A stretch of 64,000 nt of DNA from an uncultured Erythrobacter sp. (GCF_947499705.1 NZ_CANMPJ010000002.1:612688-676687); one strand, 5' to 3'; shown: positions 45,014 to 53,670, counted from the stretch's first letter. Notes: generated by a model not told the origin, from the sequence alone. A program made the numbers and translations.

Positions 45014-45089
45014 CCCACCCCCAACCCCTCCCGCAGGCGGGAGGGGAGCGAGACTTGCCAGCTTGCTGGCTAGTCGCAGCGAGGTGGGC
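45014..45089 (+). repeat. Dispersed element with terminal inverted repeats, copy 2
   Basis: CCCACCCCCAACCCCTCCCG...CGCAGCGAGGTGGGC; ends are inverted repeats and CCCCTCCCGC/GCGGGAGGGG folds internally. The centre here is GCCAGCTTGCTGGC, a short stem of its own that differs in sequence from the centre of copy 1 at 38395-38477. It sits between the acyl-CoA dehydrogenase and CaiB/BaiF genes. Confidence 0.85.
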
Positions 45090-45101
45090 GTAGTGCCCTC
45101 C

Positions 45102-46304
45102 CTAACCGTTCAACTTTTCCCATTCGCGCAGCATATGCTTGGCGATCTGGAGTTGCAGGATCTGCGTGGTGCCTTCGTAAATGCGATAGATCCGCGCATC
45201 GCGATAGAACCGCTCGGCATCGTATTCGGCAAGATAGCCTGCGCCGCCATAGATCTGCACCACGCGGTCGACCACGCGGCCGCACATCTCGCTGGCGAAG
45301 ACCTTGAACGCTGCGGCCTTGGTGATGATGTTCTCGCCGCGATCCGCGCGCGCGGTCACATCGCGCATCATGCATTCGGCCGCGTAGATCTCGGTCTCGC
45401 TGTCGGCCAGCATCGCTTGGATCAGTTGAAACCGCGCAATCGGTTCGCCAAACGCCTTGCGCTCATTGGCGTAGCGCAGCGCGCTGTCGAGCGCGCGGCG
45501 GGCATAGGCGGTCGCCGCTGCGCCGACGGAAATGCGGCCATTGTCGAGGCTCTGCATCGCGAAACGAAAACCCTTGCCGGTTTCGCCGCCAAGCAACGCG
45601 TCGCCCGGAACTTTCACATCGTCGAGCATGATGTCGGAAATGTGCGAGCCGGACTGGCCCATTTTCTTGTCGGGCGATCCGGTCGAAACGCCCGGTGAAT
45701 TCATCGGCACCAGAAACGCGCTGACATGCGCGTTCTTGGGCAGCGCGTCCTTTTCAGTCCGCGCCATGATCAGCGCGACATCGGCGTGCGGCGCGTTGGT
45801 GATGTAGCGCTTGGTGCCGTTCAGTACCCATCCGTTCCCGTCTGGATCGGGAGTCGCGGTGGTCGCCATCGCCGCGCTGTCGCTGCCCGAACCTGGCTCG
45901 GTAAGGCCGAAACAGGCAATCTTGCCTTCGACCAGCTTGGGATACCATTCGGCGCGCTGTTCTTCGGTTGCGCCGTTCTTCAGGGCGCTCGCAAACATTC
46001 CGATATTGATCGAGAAGATCGAGCGAAACGCCGGCGCGGCGTAGCTCATCATGTTGACCACGCGGGCATATTGCGAGGTGTTCAGACCAGCCCCACCATA
46101 CTCTTCCGGCACGGAAATCCCGAACAGGCCCATATCGCGCATTTCCTGCACGATTTCGGGCGGAATAGCGTCATTTTCGATCACGTCTGGCTCTGCCGGG
46201 ATCAGCCGCTCTTTGACATAGCGCTCTAGCTGCTCGGCGAATTGTTCGAAGGTGTCTGGATCCATTCCCTGATTAAACTGACTGGAATCCGCAGGGGCGT
46301 TCAT
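45102..46304 (-). CDS. Acyl-CoA dehydrogenase
   Basis: FAD-dependent dehydrogenase of 400 residues introducing the alpha-beta double bond into an acyl-CoA. The family blocks are complete: ACFGLTEPGSGSDSAAM, KRYITNAPHADVALIMART, FRFAMQSLDNGRISVGAAA, VQIYGGAGYLAEY and the catalytic Glu377 in RIYEGTTQI. The chain-length preference cannot be read. It is first in the operon dehydrogenase, CoA-transferase, thiolase, dehydratase; between it and the CoA-transferase lies a repeat element. Confidence 0.93.
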   Translation of the reverse strand: MNAPADSSQFNQGMDPDTFEQFAEQLERYVKERLIPAEPDVIENDAIPPEIVQEMRDMGLFGISVPEEYGGAGLNTSQYARVVNMMSYAAPAFRSIFSINIGMFASALKNGATEEQRAEWYPKLVEGKIACFGLTEPGSGSDSAAMATTATPDPDGNGWVLNGTKRYITNAPHADVALIMARTEKDALPKNAHVSAFLVPMNSPGVSTGSPDKKMGQSGSHISDIMLDDVKVPGDALLGGETGKGFRFAMQSLDNGRISVGAAATAYARRALDSALRYANERKAFGEPIARFQLIQAMLADSETEIYAAECMMRDVTARADRGENIITKAAAFKVFASEMCGRVVDRVVQIYGGAGYLAEYDAERFYRDARIYRIYEGTTQILQLQIAKHMLREWEKLNG

Positions 46305-46344
46305 TGGGGGTGATCCTCTCGTGTGGCGAGCTGTGTGCCCGACC

Positions 46345-46644
46345 TTACTCGGAATTGTCGCCTGTCATTTCAGCTGTGTCTTCGCCGCTCTCGCCCGCGT
46401 CCGTTGCCCCTTCCACAGGTGGCCCTTCAACGGCTGGCAGAGCTTCATCGGGCAGGCGCCGGGCGTCGAGCATCTCTGCCGCTTCTTCGAGCGCACGCGC
46501 TTCGCCTTCGCTCACGCCGCCGGGGCCTGAGCCGCCGGTTTCATTGCACGCGGTGAGGGCAATCAGGAGTGCAGGGGCGACGAGCCGGACGCAAAACTGC
46601 GCCCGGCCCGCCGATGTCCCATGCGCCGGCTTACTGACCGACAT
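46345..46644 (-). CDS. Small acidic lipoprotein
   Basis: About 99 residues from the ATG at 46644, overlapping the end of the next gene by 14 nt. A hydrophobic segment ends in lipobox LIALTAC, followed by a Gly/Ser linker and an acidic, Ala/Glu/Pro-rich tail (EGEARALEEAAEMLDARRLP). No domain is recognised. Being paired with another Ala/Glu-rich lipoprotein, it may belong to a surface or periplasmic lipoprotein set. The start is uncertain; the longer reading through the previous gene is not credible. Confidence 0.6.
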   Translation of the reverse strand: MSVSKPAHGTSAGRAQFCVRLVAPALLIALTACNETGGSGPGGVSEGEARALEEAAEMLDARRLPDEALPAVEGPPVEGATDAGESGEDTAEMTGDNSE

Positions 46645-46981
46645 TCTCGATAGCATCTGCTGCTGAATCGATGGCATCCGCAGCGGCTTCTGCTTCGGCA
46701 GCCGCAGCTTCGACCTGCTCGGCCACGCTTGCAGCGTCTTCGGCAGCCGCTTCAGCGGTTTCCTGCGGAACGGCAGCGGTTGCGTCCGAACCTTCGTCTT
46801 CGGCGGTGTCGGTAGCAGCCGCGTCTTCAACCGGCTCGTCCGTCACGGCTTCAAGCGCTTCGTCGGCTGGCATTTCAACCGTGTCGGCGGTGGCTTCTGT
46901 CGATGCGTCTTCCGCGCTGCCACATGCAGCAAGAGCGAGCGATGCGCCGCCAAGAATGGCCAGGCTGGTGAATTTCTTCAT
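46631..46981 (-). CDS. Ala/Glu-rich lipoprotein
   Basis: A 116-residue protein from MKKFTSLAILGGASLALAAC, with GAGGA at a good distance from ATG 46981; the frame is open further upstream but not protein-like. Lipidated Cys20 is followed by a repetitive acidic chain built of Ala, Glu, Asp and Thr with helix-forming AAEDAASVAEQVEAAAAEAE near the end, probably a long helix or coiled coil. No family is known to me. It is followed by, and overlaps, the second small lipoprotein gene. Confidence 0.7.
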   Translation of the reverse strand: MKKFTSLAILGGASLALAACGSAEDASTEATADTVEMPADEALEAVTDEPVEDAAATDTAEDEGSDATAAVPQETAEAAAEDAASVAEQVEAAAAEAEAAADAIDSAADAIENVGQ

Positions 46982-47152
46982 TGGGAGTTCCTCCTCGTGT
47001 GACCCAAATTGTTGGCCGGGTTGCGATAGCCCGGCGCGGGTGCGGTTTAGCCCTGCTGGTACAGTTAAGCCAAGGGGCAATTGCTGGATCGAAACGGCAC
47101 AGCGCGAAATGCGCGCCTTCGGTCTGTGTGTCGGCGTGATAATTCGCTCCGC

Positions 47153-48148
47153 ATGACACATTCCTCAATTTCTCAAGGCAACCCTCGGCAAAAGCGCATC
47201 GTGCGCACGGCGATGGGGGCGGCGGTCTGCATTGCAGTGCTGGCGATCACGGCTACCGCATCTTTCGCGCAATCGGCGCGGGGAGACTTCACCGTGACCG
47301 AGACCGGGCGCAGCTATGGCAGCCTGCAATCGGCGATCAACGCAATCGGCAACCGGCGCGGCACCATCGCAGTGGCTCCTGGCACCTATCGCCAATGCGC
47401 GGTGCAGGAAGCAGGCGTAATCACCTATGTCACGGAGAAACCCGGTAGCGCGGTGTTCGAGCGCAAGGCCTGTGAAGGCAAAGCGGCGCTGGTCTTGCGC
47501 GGCGCGGGCGCGGAAGTCCGGGGACTCGTGTTTCGCGGGATTTATGTGCCGGATGGCAATGGCGCGGGCATCCGTCTTGAAAAGGGCAGCCTCAACATCG
47601 CCAATAGCTGGTTCATGGATAGTCAGCAGGGCATTCTGACAGCCAACGACCCGGGCGGGCGCATCTATATCGTCCGCTCAACCTTCAGCGGGCTTGGCAC
47701 ATGCGAGAATTCCGCCGGCTGCGCGCATTCGATCTACACCGGCAATTACGGCGAGCTGACCGTGAAGGAGAGCCGCTTCGAGCGCGGTCAGGGCGGGCAT
47801 TATCTCAAGGCCCGCGCCGGTAACGTTACGATTGAGAACAACTCGTTCGACGACGCCAATGGCCGCGCAACCAACTACATGATCGACCTGCCTGCTGGCA
47901 GCCGTGGCTTGATCGCCAACAATTGGTTCATCCAGGGGCGCGACAAGGAGAACTACTCCGCCTTCATCGCCGTGGGTGCGGAGGACAATCTGCACTCGTC
48001 GGATGGGTTGCGAGTGACCGGCAACGAAGCGCGCTTTGTGCCCGGCCTGCGCCGTTCCAGCGTGTTCCTCGCTGACTGGACTGGTGCAAGCATCGCGCTG
48101 TCAGGCAACGCGCTGGCGAGCGGGCTGAAGCAGTACGAGCGGCGGTGA
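47153..48148 (+). CDS. Exported right-handed beta-helix protein
   Basis: A 331-residue protein starting MTHSSISQGNPRQKR at 47153, with a signal segment (GAAVCIAVLAITATASFAQ). The mature part has the parallel beta-helix repeat pattern: GSLQSAINAI and GTIAVAPGTYRQC, then short strands like VRGLVFRGIYV, LNIANSWFMDS, IYIVRSTFSG and VTIENNSFDD. This is the fold of pectate-lyase-like and other polysaccharide-binding or -cleaving proteins. No catalytic set is identifiable, so a binding role or unknown lyase is possible. It is divergent from the two lipoprotein genes. Confidence 0.75.
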   Translation: MTHSSISQGNPRQKRIVRTAMGAAVCIAVLAITATASFAQSARGDFTVTETGRSYGSLQSAINAIGNRRGTIAVAPGTYRQCAVQEAGVITYVTEKPGSAVFERKACEGKAALVLRGAGAEVRGLVFRGIYVPDGNGAGIRLEKGSLNIANSWFMDSQQGILTANDPGGRIYIVRSTFSGLGTCENSAGCAHSIYTGNYGELTVKESRFERGQGGHYLKARAGNVTIENNSFDDANGRATNYMIDLPAGSRGLIANNWFIQGRDKENYSAFIAVGAEDNLHSSDGLRVTGNEARFVPGLRRSSVFLADWTGASIALSGNALASGLKQYERR

Positions 48149-48193
48149 TCGCGCAGACTTGCAAGCTTGGCTCCATGTGATATTGTCTCATTC

Positions 48194-49453
48194 ATGAAGT
48201 CCGCATGGTTCACCGTTCTTTCGATCATCGCTATCTGTGTGGCGGCGGTATCGACATTCAAGCCAAGCAATGCGTGTGCAGATAGTTGGTCGATGCCAAC
48301 CACCGAGACGACCGAGTCTGCCAGCGGCCAGTTTCGTTTCACAGTCGAACCAGCACCAATTGATAGCCAGCTTGCCTTCTTTGCTGAAGAGATAAAGGCC
48401 GACAAAGAGGGCCGGCAAATGGAAAGACCCAGGCCGATCGGCATGCTTGAGCGGAAGACTGGCGCCGGAGTTTGGGAACCCGTTTGGGCTGGGCCATTGG
48501 AGAATCACGTTGCGCCAGTCTCCGCATTGGTCGCTGACAATGGTCGCTACGTCGTTACCTTCGACAACTGGCACAGCGTCGGGCGCGGGGAGAACGTGAT
48601 CGTCATCTACGGTCCAGATGGCAGCTTGGTGCGATCAATGGCGCTTACGGAATTGCTCCCCGAAACCTATGTGTCGGCTCTGTCGCACTCTGTCAGCTCG
48701 ACCAAGTGGATGCAGGATGCCGAGATCGCGGCAGAAGCTCCGAAACTCAAGCTCGATATTTATGTGCCTGGCAGCGATCCCTACGGCGAATCCCAGGAAA
48801 CGGTCACCTTCTGGATCGAGCTGGAGGATGGCAGCGTTGATCTGCCTCAGGGGCCGGAGTGGGAGGCAGCGCAATGCGCCGCAGAAGATATCAACGAACG
48901 ACGTGAGCGCGCCGAGCAAGAACGCCTCGCTTATTTTCGCGATCCGCTGACCGCTCCTGATGGATGCGACAGGCCGGACTGGCACAATTACCTCAACGAG
49001 GCGTTCATGCGTCTTGCGCCCGACTGGAGCAGCGACCCCTTCACTTCAAGGACGGTTCTTTTCCCGCCCGACCACCCGCGATACGCAGAATCGGTCGGCT
49101 GGTTGCGCGATAGCTTGTTAGACGATGCTGATTACGCCCGAGCCGAAGCTTTTGCCGAGCCCTGCGATGGTGATGGGTTGGTTCCCGCGGTTCGATCAAT
49201 TATGGACGGCGTTGAAACTGGGTCGCTTAGTGAAGCGACCTTCTACATCTCGACGACACGAGACCGGTTCGATGAGGTGTCACGGATTGTCGAACCAAGC
49301 GGCGCAAAAACGGTTTGGCTCGACCCCGATGCCGCCATCCCTCAGCGTCCCGAGCGAATTCCAAGCTCGGACGAACAGAAGGCGGCGGAGGAAGAGCGCC
49401 TCCGGCGGATTGATGCAGAAATGGGCGAAATTCTGAGCGAAGTCGGAACTTAG
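48194..49453 (+). CDS. Exported protein of unknown function
   Basis: A 419-residue protein from ATG 48194 with signal segment MKSAWFTVLSIIAICVAAVS. The mature part contains PVSALVADNGRYVVTFDNWHSVGRGENVIVIYG, which resembles a WD- or beta-propeller-like sensor motif for secreted proteins, and a Glu/Arg-rich helix (AEDINERRERAEQERLAYF). Six or more acidic and proline-rich stretches lie towards the end, and it finishes with a predicted helix (EERLRRIDAEMGEI). No known domain. Base composition appears a little lower in GC than its surroundings. Its stop overlaps that of the convergent GNAT gene. Confidence 0.65.
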   Translation: MKSAWFTVLSIIAICVAAVSTFKPSNACADSWSMPTTETTESASGQFRFTVEPAPIDSQLAFFAEEIKADKEGRQMERPRPIGMLERKTGAGVWEPVWAGPLENHVAPVSALVADNGRYVVTFDNWHSVGRGENVIVIYGPDGSLVRSMALTELLPETYVSALSHSVSSTKWMQDAEIAAEAPKLKLDIYVPGSDPYGESQETVTFWIELEDGSVDLPQGPEWEAAQCAAEDINERRERAEQERLAYFRDPLTAPDGCDRPDWHNYLNEAFMRLAPDWSSDPFTSRTVLFPPDHPRYAESVGWLRDSLLDDADYARAEAFAEPCDGDGLVPAVRSIMDGVETGSLSEATFYISTTRDRFDEVSRIVEPSGAKTVWLDPDAAIPQRPERIPSSDEQKAAEEERLRRIDAEMGEILSEVGT

Positions 49454-49962
49454 CCAAACGCAGGCGAGAATTTCACCTCGCCGCTTGGTAGCTCGCCTTC
49501 GAGCAGCAGGCATTGGAAAAACTCGGGCGGCGCGCCGGGATAGGTCAGTTGCGGTTCGTGAACGAAGCCGAAGCGTGGATAGTAGACATTACTGCCCAGC
49601 AGGACGATCCCGCGCGCACCGGCCTGGCGCAGATCCGCGATCCCGCGCTTGATCAGTGCGCCGCCGATCCCCTGCTTTTGCAGTTCCGGCCAGACCGATA
49701 CCGGGCCCAGACCATACCAGTCGCTCGCCCCGTCATCGATCGTGACCGGTGAAAAGGCGATATGGCCAACAATCCGCTCCGCATCTTCGGCGACCAGCGA
49801 AAGCGTCAGATCGCCATCGGCGCGCAGGCGATTGATCAACTCTGGCTCGCTGCCGTCGGAAAAAGGCATCGGCTCGAACGCCGTTTCGGTAAGCGCGAAG
49901 ATGGTCTCCTCGTCGCCGGGCGCTTCAGGGCGGATGGTGATGGCTGGCTGCGGCGCGGTCAT
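49450..49962 (-). CDS. GNAT-family N-acetyltransferase
   Basis: A 170-residue acetyltransferase. The AcCoA-binding loop is ELQKQGIGGALIKRGIADLR, preceded by LGPVSVWP, and followed by IVLLGSNVYYPRFGF and EFFQCLLLEGELPSG, the layout of the YhbS-like GNAT group. The substrate is unknown. The start ATG at 49962 overlaps the ribA stop by 4 nt, so the gene is translated with ribA; a longer frame up to 50556 lies antiparallel inside ribA and is not real. Confidence 0.87.
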   Translation of the reverse strand: MTAPQPAITIRPEAPGDEETIFALTETAFEPMPFSDGSEPELINRLRADGDLTLSLVAEDAERIVGHIAFSPVTIDDGASDWYGLGPVSVWPELQKQGIGGALIKRGIADLRQAGARGIVLLGSNVYYPRFGFVHEPQLTYPGAPPEFFQCLLLEGELPSGEVKFSPAFG

Positions 49963-51077
49963 TTCAGCAAATGTCCTGAGCGGTCGCGCTTGGTTGCGAG
50001 ATAGCGTGCGTTGTGCGGGTTGTCGGGCAGTTGGTGCTGGACCCGTTCGGTCACTGTGATGCCGGCTGCGGTGAGCGCATCGACCTTGGCCGGGTTGTTG
50101 GTCATCAACCGAATGGTCGTCGTGCCAATCAGTTCGAGCATCCGGGCGGCTACCGGAAAGTCGCGTGCTTCGTCCGGCAGGCCGAGCCGCTGGTTGGCGT
50201 CGACCGTGTCGAAGCCTTGGTCTTGCAATCGGTAAGCGCGCAGTTTGTTGATCAGGCCGATCCCGCGCCCTTCCTGCCTCAGGTAGAGCAATGCACCCCA
50301 TCCGCCATCTTTGCTTGCGTGCTCGGCCATCGCGTGGAGCGCGGAATCGAGCTGCGGGCCGCAATCGCATTTGAGGCTGCCGAGAATGTCGCCTGTCAGG
50401 CATTCCGAATGGAGCCGGACCAGCGGCGCGCGGTCGCCGCTCTGATCGCCGATGATCAAGGCAACGTGTTCGCGTGTGTCTGCTGTCGAGCGAAAGGCGA
50501 TAATCTCGGCATCTTCGCTGGCGGTGACGGGCAGGCGCGCGCGCGTGACGATGCACAAGGCGCCAGCTTCCGAGTACGCGTCGAGATCGCTGGCAACCAG
50601 TGAGTGCGCTTCTCCTGCACTGTCGGGATCGACCATGAAGGCTGGCAAGATCCCTGCGATTCGCGCCAGCTCCATCGCTGTGCTTGCAATGTCAGACCAT
50701 TCAATCGCCTCCGCCCTGAACGGCCCCTTGAGCGGATTGGTCAGGTCGAGTGCTGGATCGGCAATCGGGACGGCGCTGGCCAGATCGAATGCTTCCCCGC
50801 CCCGGATCAGCACCGGTGCGTGCGGTGCAGCCGCATCGCGCTGATTCGCGAGTTTGAGCGTCGCTGCACGCGCTGCGGAAATGAGCATCCGGTCTGACGT
50901 CGCCCCGCTTGCAACAGCGGTTTCAACCGGCAGCACGGTTGGTCCGCCCGCGAACGTCACAGGCCACCCGTGACGCAGCGCATCGACCGCTTGCGCAGCG
51001 CGGCGTGCCGGAGACGGGCATTCGCTCAGAGATCGAACTCCGTGATCAGCGGGATGTGGTCGGACGGCTTTTCCCAA
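49959..51077 (-). CDS. ribA: GTP cyclohydrolase II with degenerate RibB-like N-terminus
   Basis: Zinc enzyme opening the riboflavin pathway. The C-terminal 200 or so residues are normal RibA: the three zinc cysteines in HSECLTGDILGSLKCDCGPQ, LRQEGRGIGLINKLRAYRLQ, and the MTNNPAKVDAL end. The N-terminal 160 residues resemble a DHBP synthase (RibB) half but lack its catalytic RPGH/HFP motifs, so only the cyclohydrolase is probably active, as in other sphingomonads. The start is unsure: the TTG at 51077 overlaps xthA by about 50 nt, and no ATG follows for some distance. Confidence 0.85.
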   Translation of the reverse strand: MGKAVRPHPADHGVRSLSECPSPARRAAQAVDALRHGWPVTFAGGPTVLPVETAVASGATSDRMLISAARAATLKLANQRDAAAPHAPVLIRGGEAFDLASAVPIADPALDLTNPLKGPFRAEAIEWSDIASTAMELARIAGILPAFMVDPDSAGEAHSLVASDLDAYSEAGALCIVTRARLPVTASEDAEIIAFRSTADTREHVALIIGDQSGDRAPLVRLHSECLTGDILGSLKCDCGPQLDSALHAMAEHASKDGGWGALLYLRQEGRGIGLINKLRAYRLQDQGFDTVDANQRLGLPDEARDFPVAARMLELIGTTTIRLMTNNPAKVDALTAAGITVTERVQHQLPDNPHNARYLATKRDRSGHLLK

Positions 51078-51814
51078 CTGCGCGCATCCTCGAGAATACG
51101 GTGGCCGGTTGCCTGCTTCGCCAATTCAGGGCTGGCCCACATATGGTCGAGCCGCCGTCCGCGATCATTCTTGCGCCAGTCGGGCGAGCGGTACGACCAC
51201 CAGCTGAAATACCGTTCCGGATCGCGGATGAATTCGCGGCCAAGATCGACCCAGCCATGCGCATCGCGGAACCGGTCCAGCGTTTCGACCTCGAGCGGAG
51301 TGTGGCTGACGACTTTGAGCAGCTGTTTGTGGCTCCACACGTCGCTTTCGAGTGGTGCGATGTTGAAATCGCCAACGATCATCGTTGGGGCATCCACTTT
51401 ATCAGCCCAGCGCGTCATCCGTTCCAGAAAGTCGAGCTTCTGGCCGAATTTGGTGTTCTTCTCGCGGTCGGGAATATCGCCGCCCGCAGGGACATAGACG
51501 TTCTCGAGTACCATGCCGGTGTTGCCGACCTCGACGCCGATATGACGCGCTTCGCCATTGTTCTGCCAATCGTGCCGGGAGACTTCCTTCAGCGGGATTT
51601 TGCTGACGGTAGCGACCCCGTGATAGCCCTTTTGCCCGCACACCGCCTGATGCTCGTAACCCAGCTTGGCGAGCGCATCGGCAGGGAACTTGTCGTTCTC
51701 ACACTTGATCTCTTGGAGGCAGATCACGTCAGGCGATTCAGCGGCGGCGAACTTTTCGACAATAGGCATCCGCAGGCGGACCGAATTGATGTTCCATGTG
51801 GCGATTGAAATCAT
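51026..51814 (-). CDS. xthA: Exodeoxyribonuclease III
   Basis: AP endonuclease and 3' exonuclease of base excision repair, 262 residues from ATG 51814 (MISIATWNINSVRLR). The catalytic blocks are intact: CLQEIK with the metal-binding Glu, GDFNIAP, WWSYRSPDWRKNDRGRRLDH and SDHIPL with the catalytic Asp-His. It is divergent from the alkaline phosphatase (100 bp) and runs into ribA and the GNAT gene with overlaps; the three may form one transcript. Confidence 0.96.
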   Translation of the reverse strand: MISIATWNINSVRLRMPIVEKFAAAESPDVICLQEIKCENDKFPADALAKLGYEHQAVCGQKGYHGVATVSKIPLKEVSRHDWQNNGEARHIGVEVGNTGMVLENVYVPAGGDIPDREKNTKFGQKLDFLERMTRWADKVDAPTMIVGDFNIAPLESDVWSHKQLLKVVSHTPLEVETLDRFRDAHGWVDLGREFIRDPERYFSWWSYRSPDWRKNDRGRRLDHMWASPELAKQATGHRILEDARSWEKPSDHIPLITEFDL

Positions 51815-51913
51815 GCGCAGCGATTTAGGGTGGGATGGGCAGAAACTCCACCTTTCACTTTCCCGTCGCAATCGCAGGCGATAGCGAAGGTCGACACATC
51901 AGGAGACCACGAC

Positions 51914-53356
51914 ATGATCCGCGCCCGTTCGCTCACTGCTTTGTTGGCTTGCGCCGCCTTGCCGCTCGGCGCCTGCACGACCGACGCTGGCGCTCCGCCT
52001 GCGGTTGGCAGCGTCTCAGCTGCGCAGGAGGTGATCACGGCAGAGCCGACGCGCGCGAAAAACGTCATCCTGTTCATAGGCGACGGCATGGGCATATCGA
52101 CCATCACAGCTGCGCGGATATATGCGGGGCAAAAGCGCGGCGAGACGGGCGAAGAGAACCTGCTGAGCTTCGAGAAGTTTGAAAACGTCGCGCTGGTGAA
52201 GACCTACAACACCGACGCACAGGTCCCCGACAGTGCTGGCACGGCGACCGCGATGCATTCGGGCCAGAAGACCAAAATTGGCGTGCTGGGTGTTGGACCT
52301 GGCGTGTCGCGCGGCGATTGTGCCTCGGGTCTCGCAAATCCGCTACCCTTGCTGGGCGAGGAAGTGAAGCAGCGCGGTCTGGCGCTCGGGATCGTCTCCA
52401 CCGCACGAATCACTCATGCGACTCCTGCCAGCGTCTATTCGCGCAGCCCCGACCGCGGTTGGGAAGCAGACAATGCAATCCCCGCCGATGAACGCGGCAA
52501 GGGGTGTAAGGATATCGCCACACAGCTGATCGAGGCGGACTGGGATCTCGCCCTGGGCGGCGGACTCGGTCCGTTCTTTGGCAGCGAGAAAGGCGGCTGG
52601 CGCGAAGATGCGGGGGCCGACCTGACAGCCGCATGGAGTGCACGGACCGGTGGCACTTATGTGACTGACAAGGAGGCGCTCGCAGCTGCCCCGATGGACA
52701 AGCCCGTGCTCGGCCTCTTTTCCACCAGCCATATGACATACGAGGCTGAAAAAGACGGAACCAAGGGTGCCAGCGAACCCACACTGACCGATATGACCGC
52801 GCAGGCCATTGCGCGCCTTCGGAATGATCCAGAGGGCTACTACCTGATGGTCGAAAGCGGGCGGATTGATCACGGCCACCACGCGGGCAAGGCGGGCTTT
52901 GCGCTCGAAGAGACCGTCGAATTCGCTCGGGCGATCGAATATGCGATCGACAACACCGACCCGGCAGAGACGCTGATCATGGTAACCGCCGATCACAGCC
53001 ACGTCTTTACCATCGCCGGATACCCGCGGCGCGGGAATGACATTCTCGGGCTGGTGGTGCCTCCAGCGGGTGAGATCAGCAACAGCGAAGAGCCCCGTCC
53101 GGCCACTGACGGCAAACCCTACACGACGTTGGGCTATGCCAACGGTCCCGGCGCCATTGCCAACTTGGCCGAACGTCCGGTCCCCGAAACCGGGGTGAAT
53201 GCTCAGCAACAATCGGCAATCCCGCTCCGCAGCGAAACTCACGCAGGGGAAGACGTCGCGCTCTACGCCAGCGGTCCAGGCGCGCAAAAGGCACGCGGCG
53301 TCATCGAGCAAAACGTGATCTACGATATTATTAGGAGTGCTTTTGGCTGGGAGTGA
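51914..53356 (+). CDS. Alkaline phosphatase (PhoA superfamily) lipoprotein
   Basis: Periplasmic, membrane-anchored phosphomonoesterase. The start ATG at 51914 has AGGAG upstream; 480 residues. Signal MIRARSLTALLACAALPLGAC places the lipid Cys at 21. The metal site has FIGDGMG and the nucleophile Ser107 in VPDSAGTATAMHSG. VESGRIDHGHHAG supplies metal-binding Asp/His, and MVTADHSH the third His site. It belongs to the E. coli-type phosphatase superfamily and should release phosphate from organic esters. I see no clear Pho box in the 100 bp upstream. A row of hairpins follows. Confidence 0.93.
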   Translation: MIRARSLTALLACAALPLGACTTDAGAPPAVGSVSAAQEVITAEPTRAKNVILFIGDGMGISTITAARIYAGQKRGETGEENLLSFEKFENVALVKTYNTDAQVPDSAGTATAMHSGQKTKIGVLGVGPGVSRGDCASGLANPLPLLGEEVKQRGLALGIVSTARITHATPASVYSRSPDRGWEADNAIPADERGKGCKDIATQLIEADWDLALGGGLGPFFGSEKGGWREDAGADLTAAWSARTGGTYVTDKEALAAAPMDKPVLGLFSTSHMTYEAEKDGTKGASEPTLTDMTAQAIARLRNDPEGYYLMVESGRIDHGHHAGKAGFALEETVEFARAIEYAIDNTDPAETLIMVTADHSHVFTIAGYPRRGNDILGLVVPPAGEISNSEEPRPATDGKPYTTLGYANGPGAIANLAERPVPETGVNAQQQSAIPLRSETHAGEDVALYASGPGAQKARGVIEQNVIYDIIRSAFGWE

Positions 53357-53360
53357 CGTT

Positions 53361-53600
53361 CCAGCGCCCTCAAACGCTGGACGCAGCGTATCCGCGCTGC
53401 TTGGCTTCCGCGCCATAAGGCGCGTCGGCCTTGCAGGTGACCTCTGGTCAGCTGCGTCTTCGACTTCGCTTTCGGCCTTTGACTGCCGTGACCTGGAGCC
53501 AAACGGTTGCGTAGCAGCCGCAAGGGCGCCCGCCCGCCCGCAGCGACGCGGCCTTCAGGCCGCGTGAGCGAGGAAATCGCGCTCGCGGATGCGAGTGCGC
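53361..53600. repeat. Cluster of palindromes/hairpins downstream of the phosphatase gene
   Basis: At least five stems in 240 bp: CCAGCG/CGCTGG (53361-53380), GCAGCG/CGCTGC (53383-53400), CGCGCC-ATAA-GGCGCG (53409-53424), ACGCGGCC-TTCA-GGCCGCGT (53546-53565) and GCGCTCGC-GGAT-GCGAGTGC (53579-53598). No credible protein frame lies here. It may be a block of palindromic repeats, or one structured RNA. Confidence 0.6.
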
Positions 53601-53632
53601 AAACAAACACCCCGCATAAGACGAATTCCCAC

Positions 53633-53670
53633 AAAAAAACCCCTGTCCCGGGGGCGATGGGACAGGGGTT
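53633..53670 (-). terminator. Strong intrinsic terminator
   Basis: On the minus strand AACCCCTGTCCC pairs with GGGACAGGGGTT over 12 bases around a nine-base loop and runs into seven T. It ends the candidate small RNA, or the lolA transcript. Confidence 0.9.

Noticed and set aside
49963..50556. N-terminal extension of the GNAT gene
   Set aside because: Out-of-frame sequence inside ribA; the real GNAT start at 49962 overlaps the ribA stop by 4 nt.
51815..51913. Pho box before the alkaline phosphatase
   Set aside because: No CTGTCAT-type direct repeats could be found in the 100-bp divergent spacer.
53320..53634. 104-codon minus-strand frame after the phosphatase
   Set aside because: It covers the hairpin cluster; the peptide is Arg/Gly-rich and derived from palindromes, so probably not a gene.
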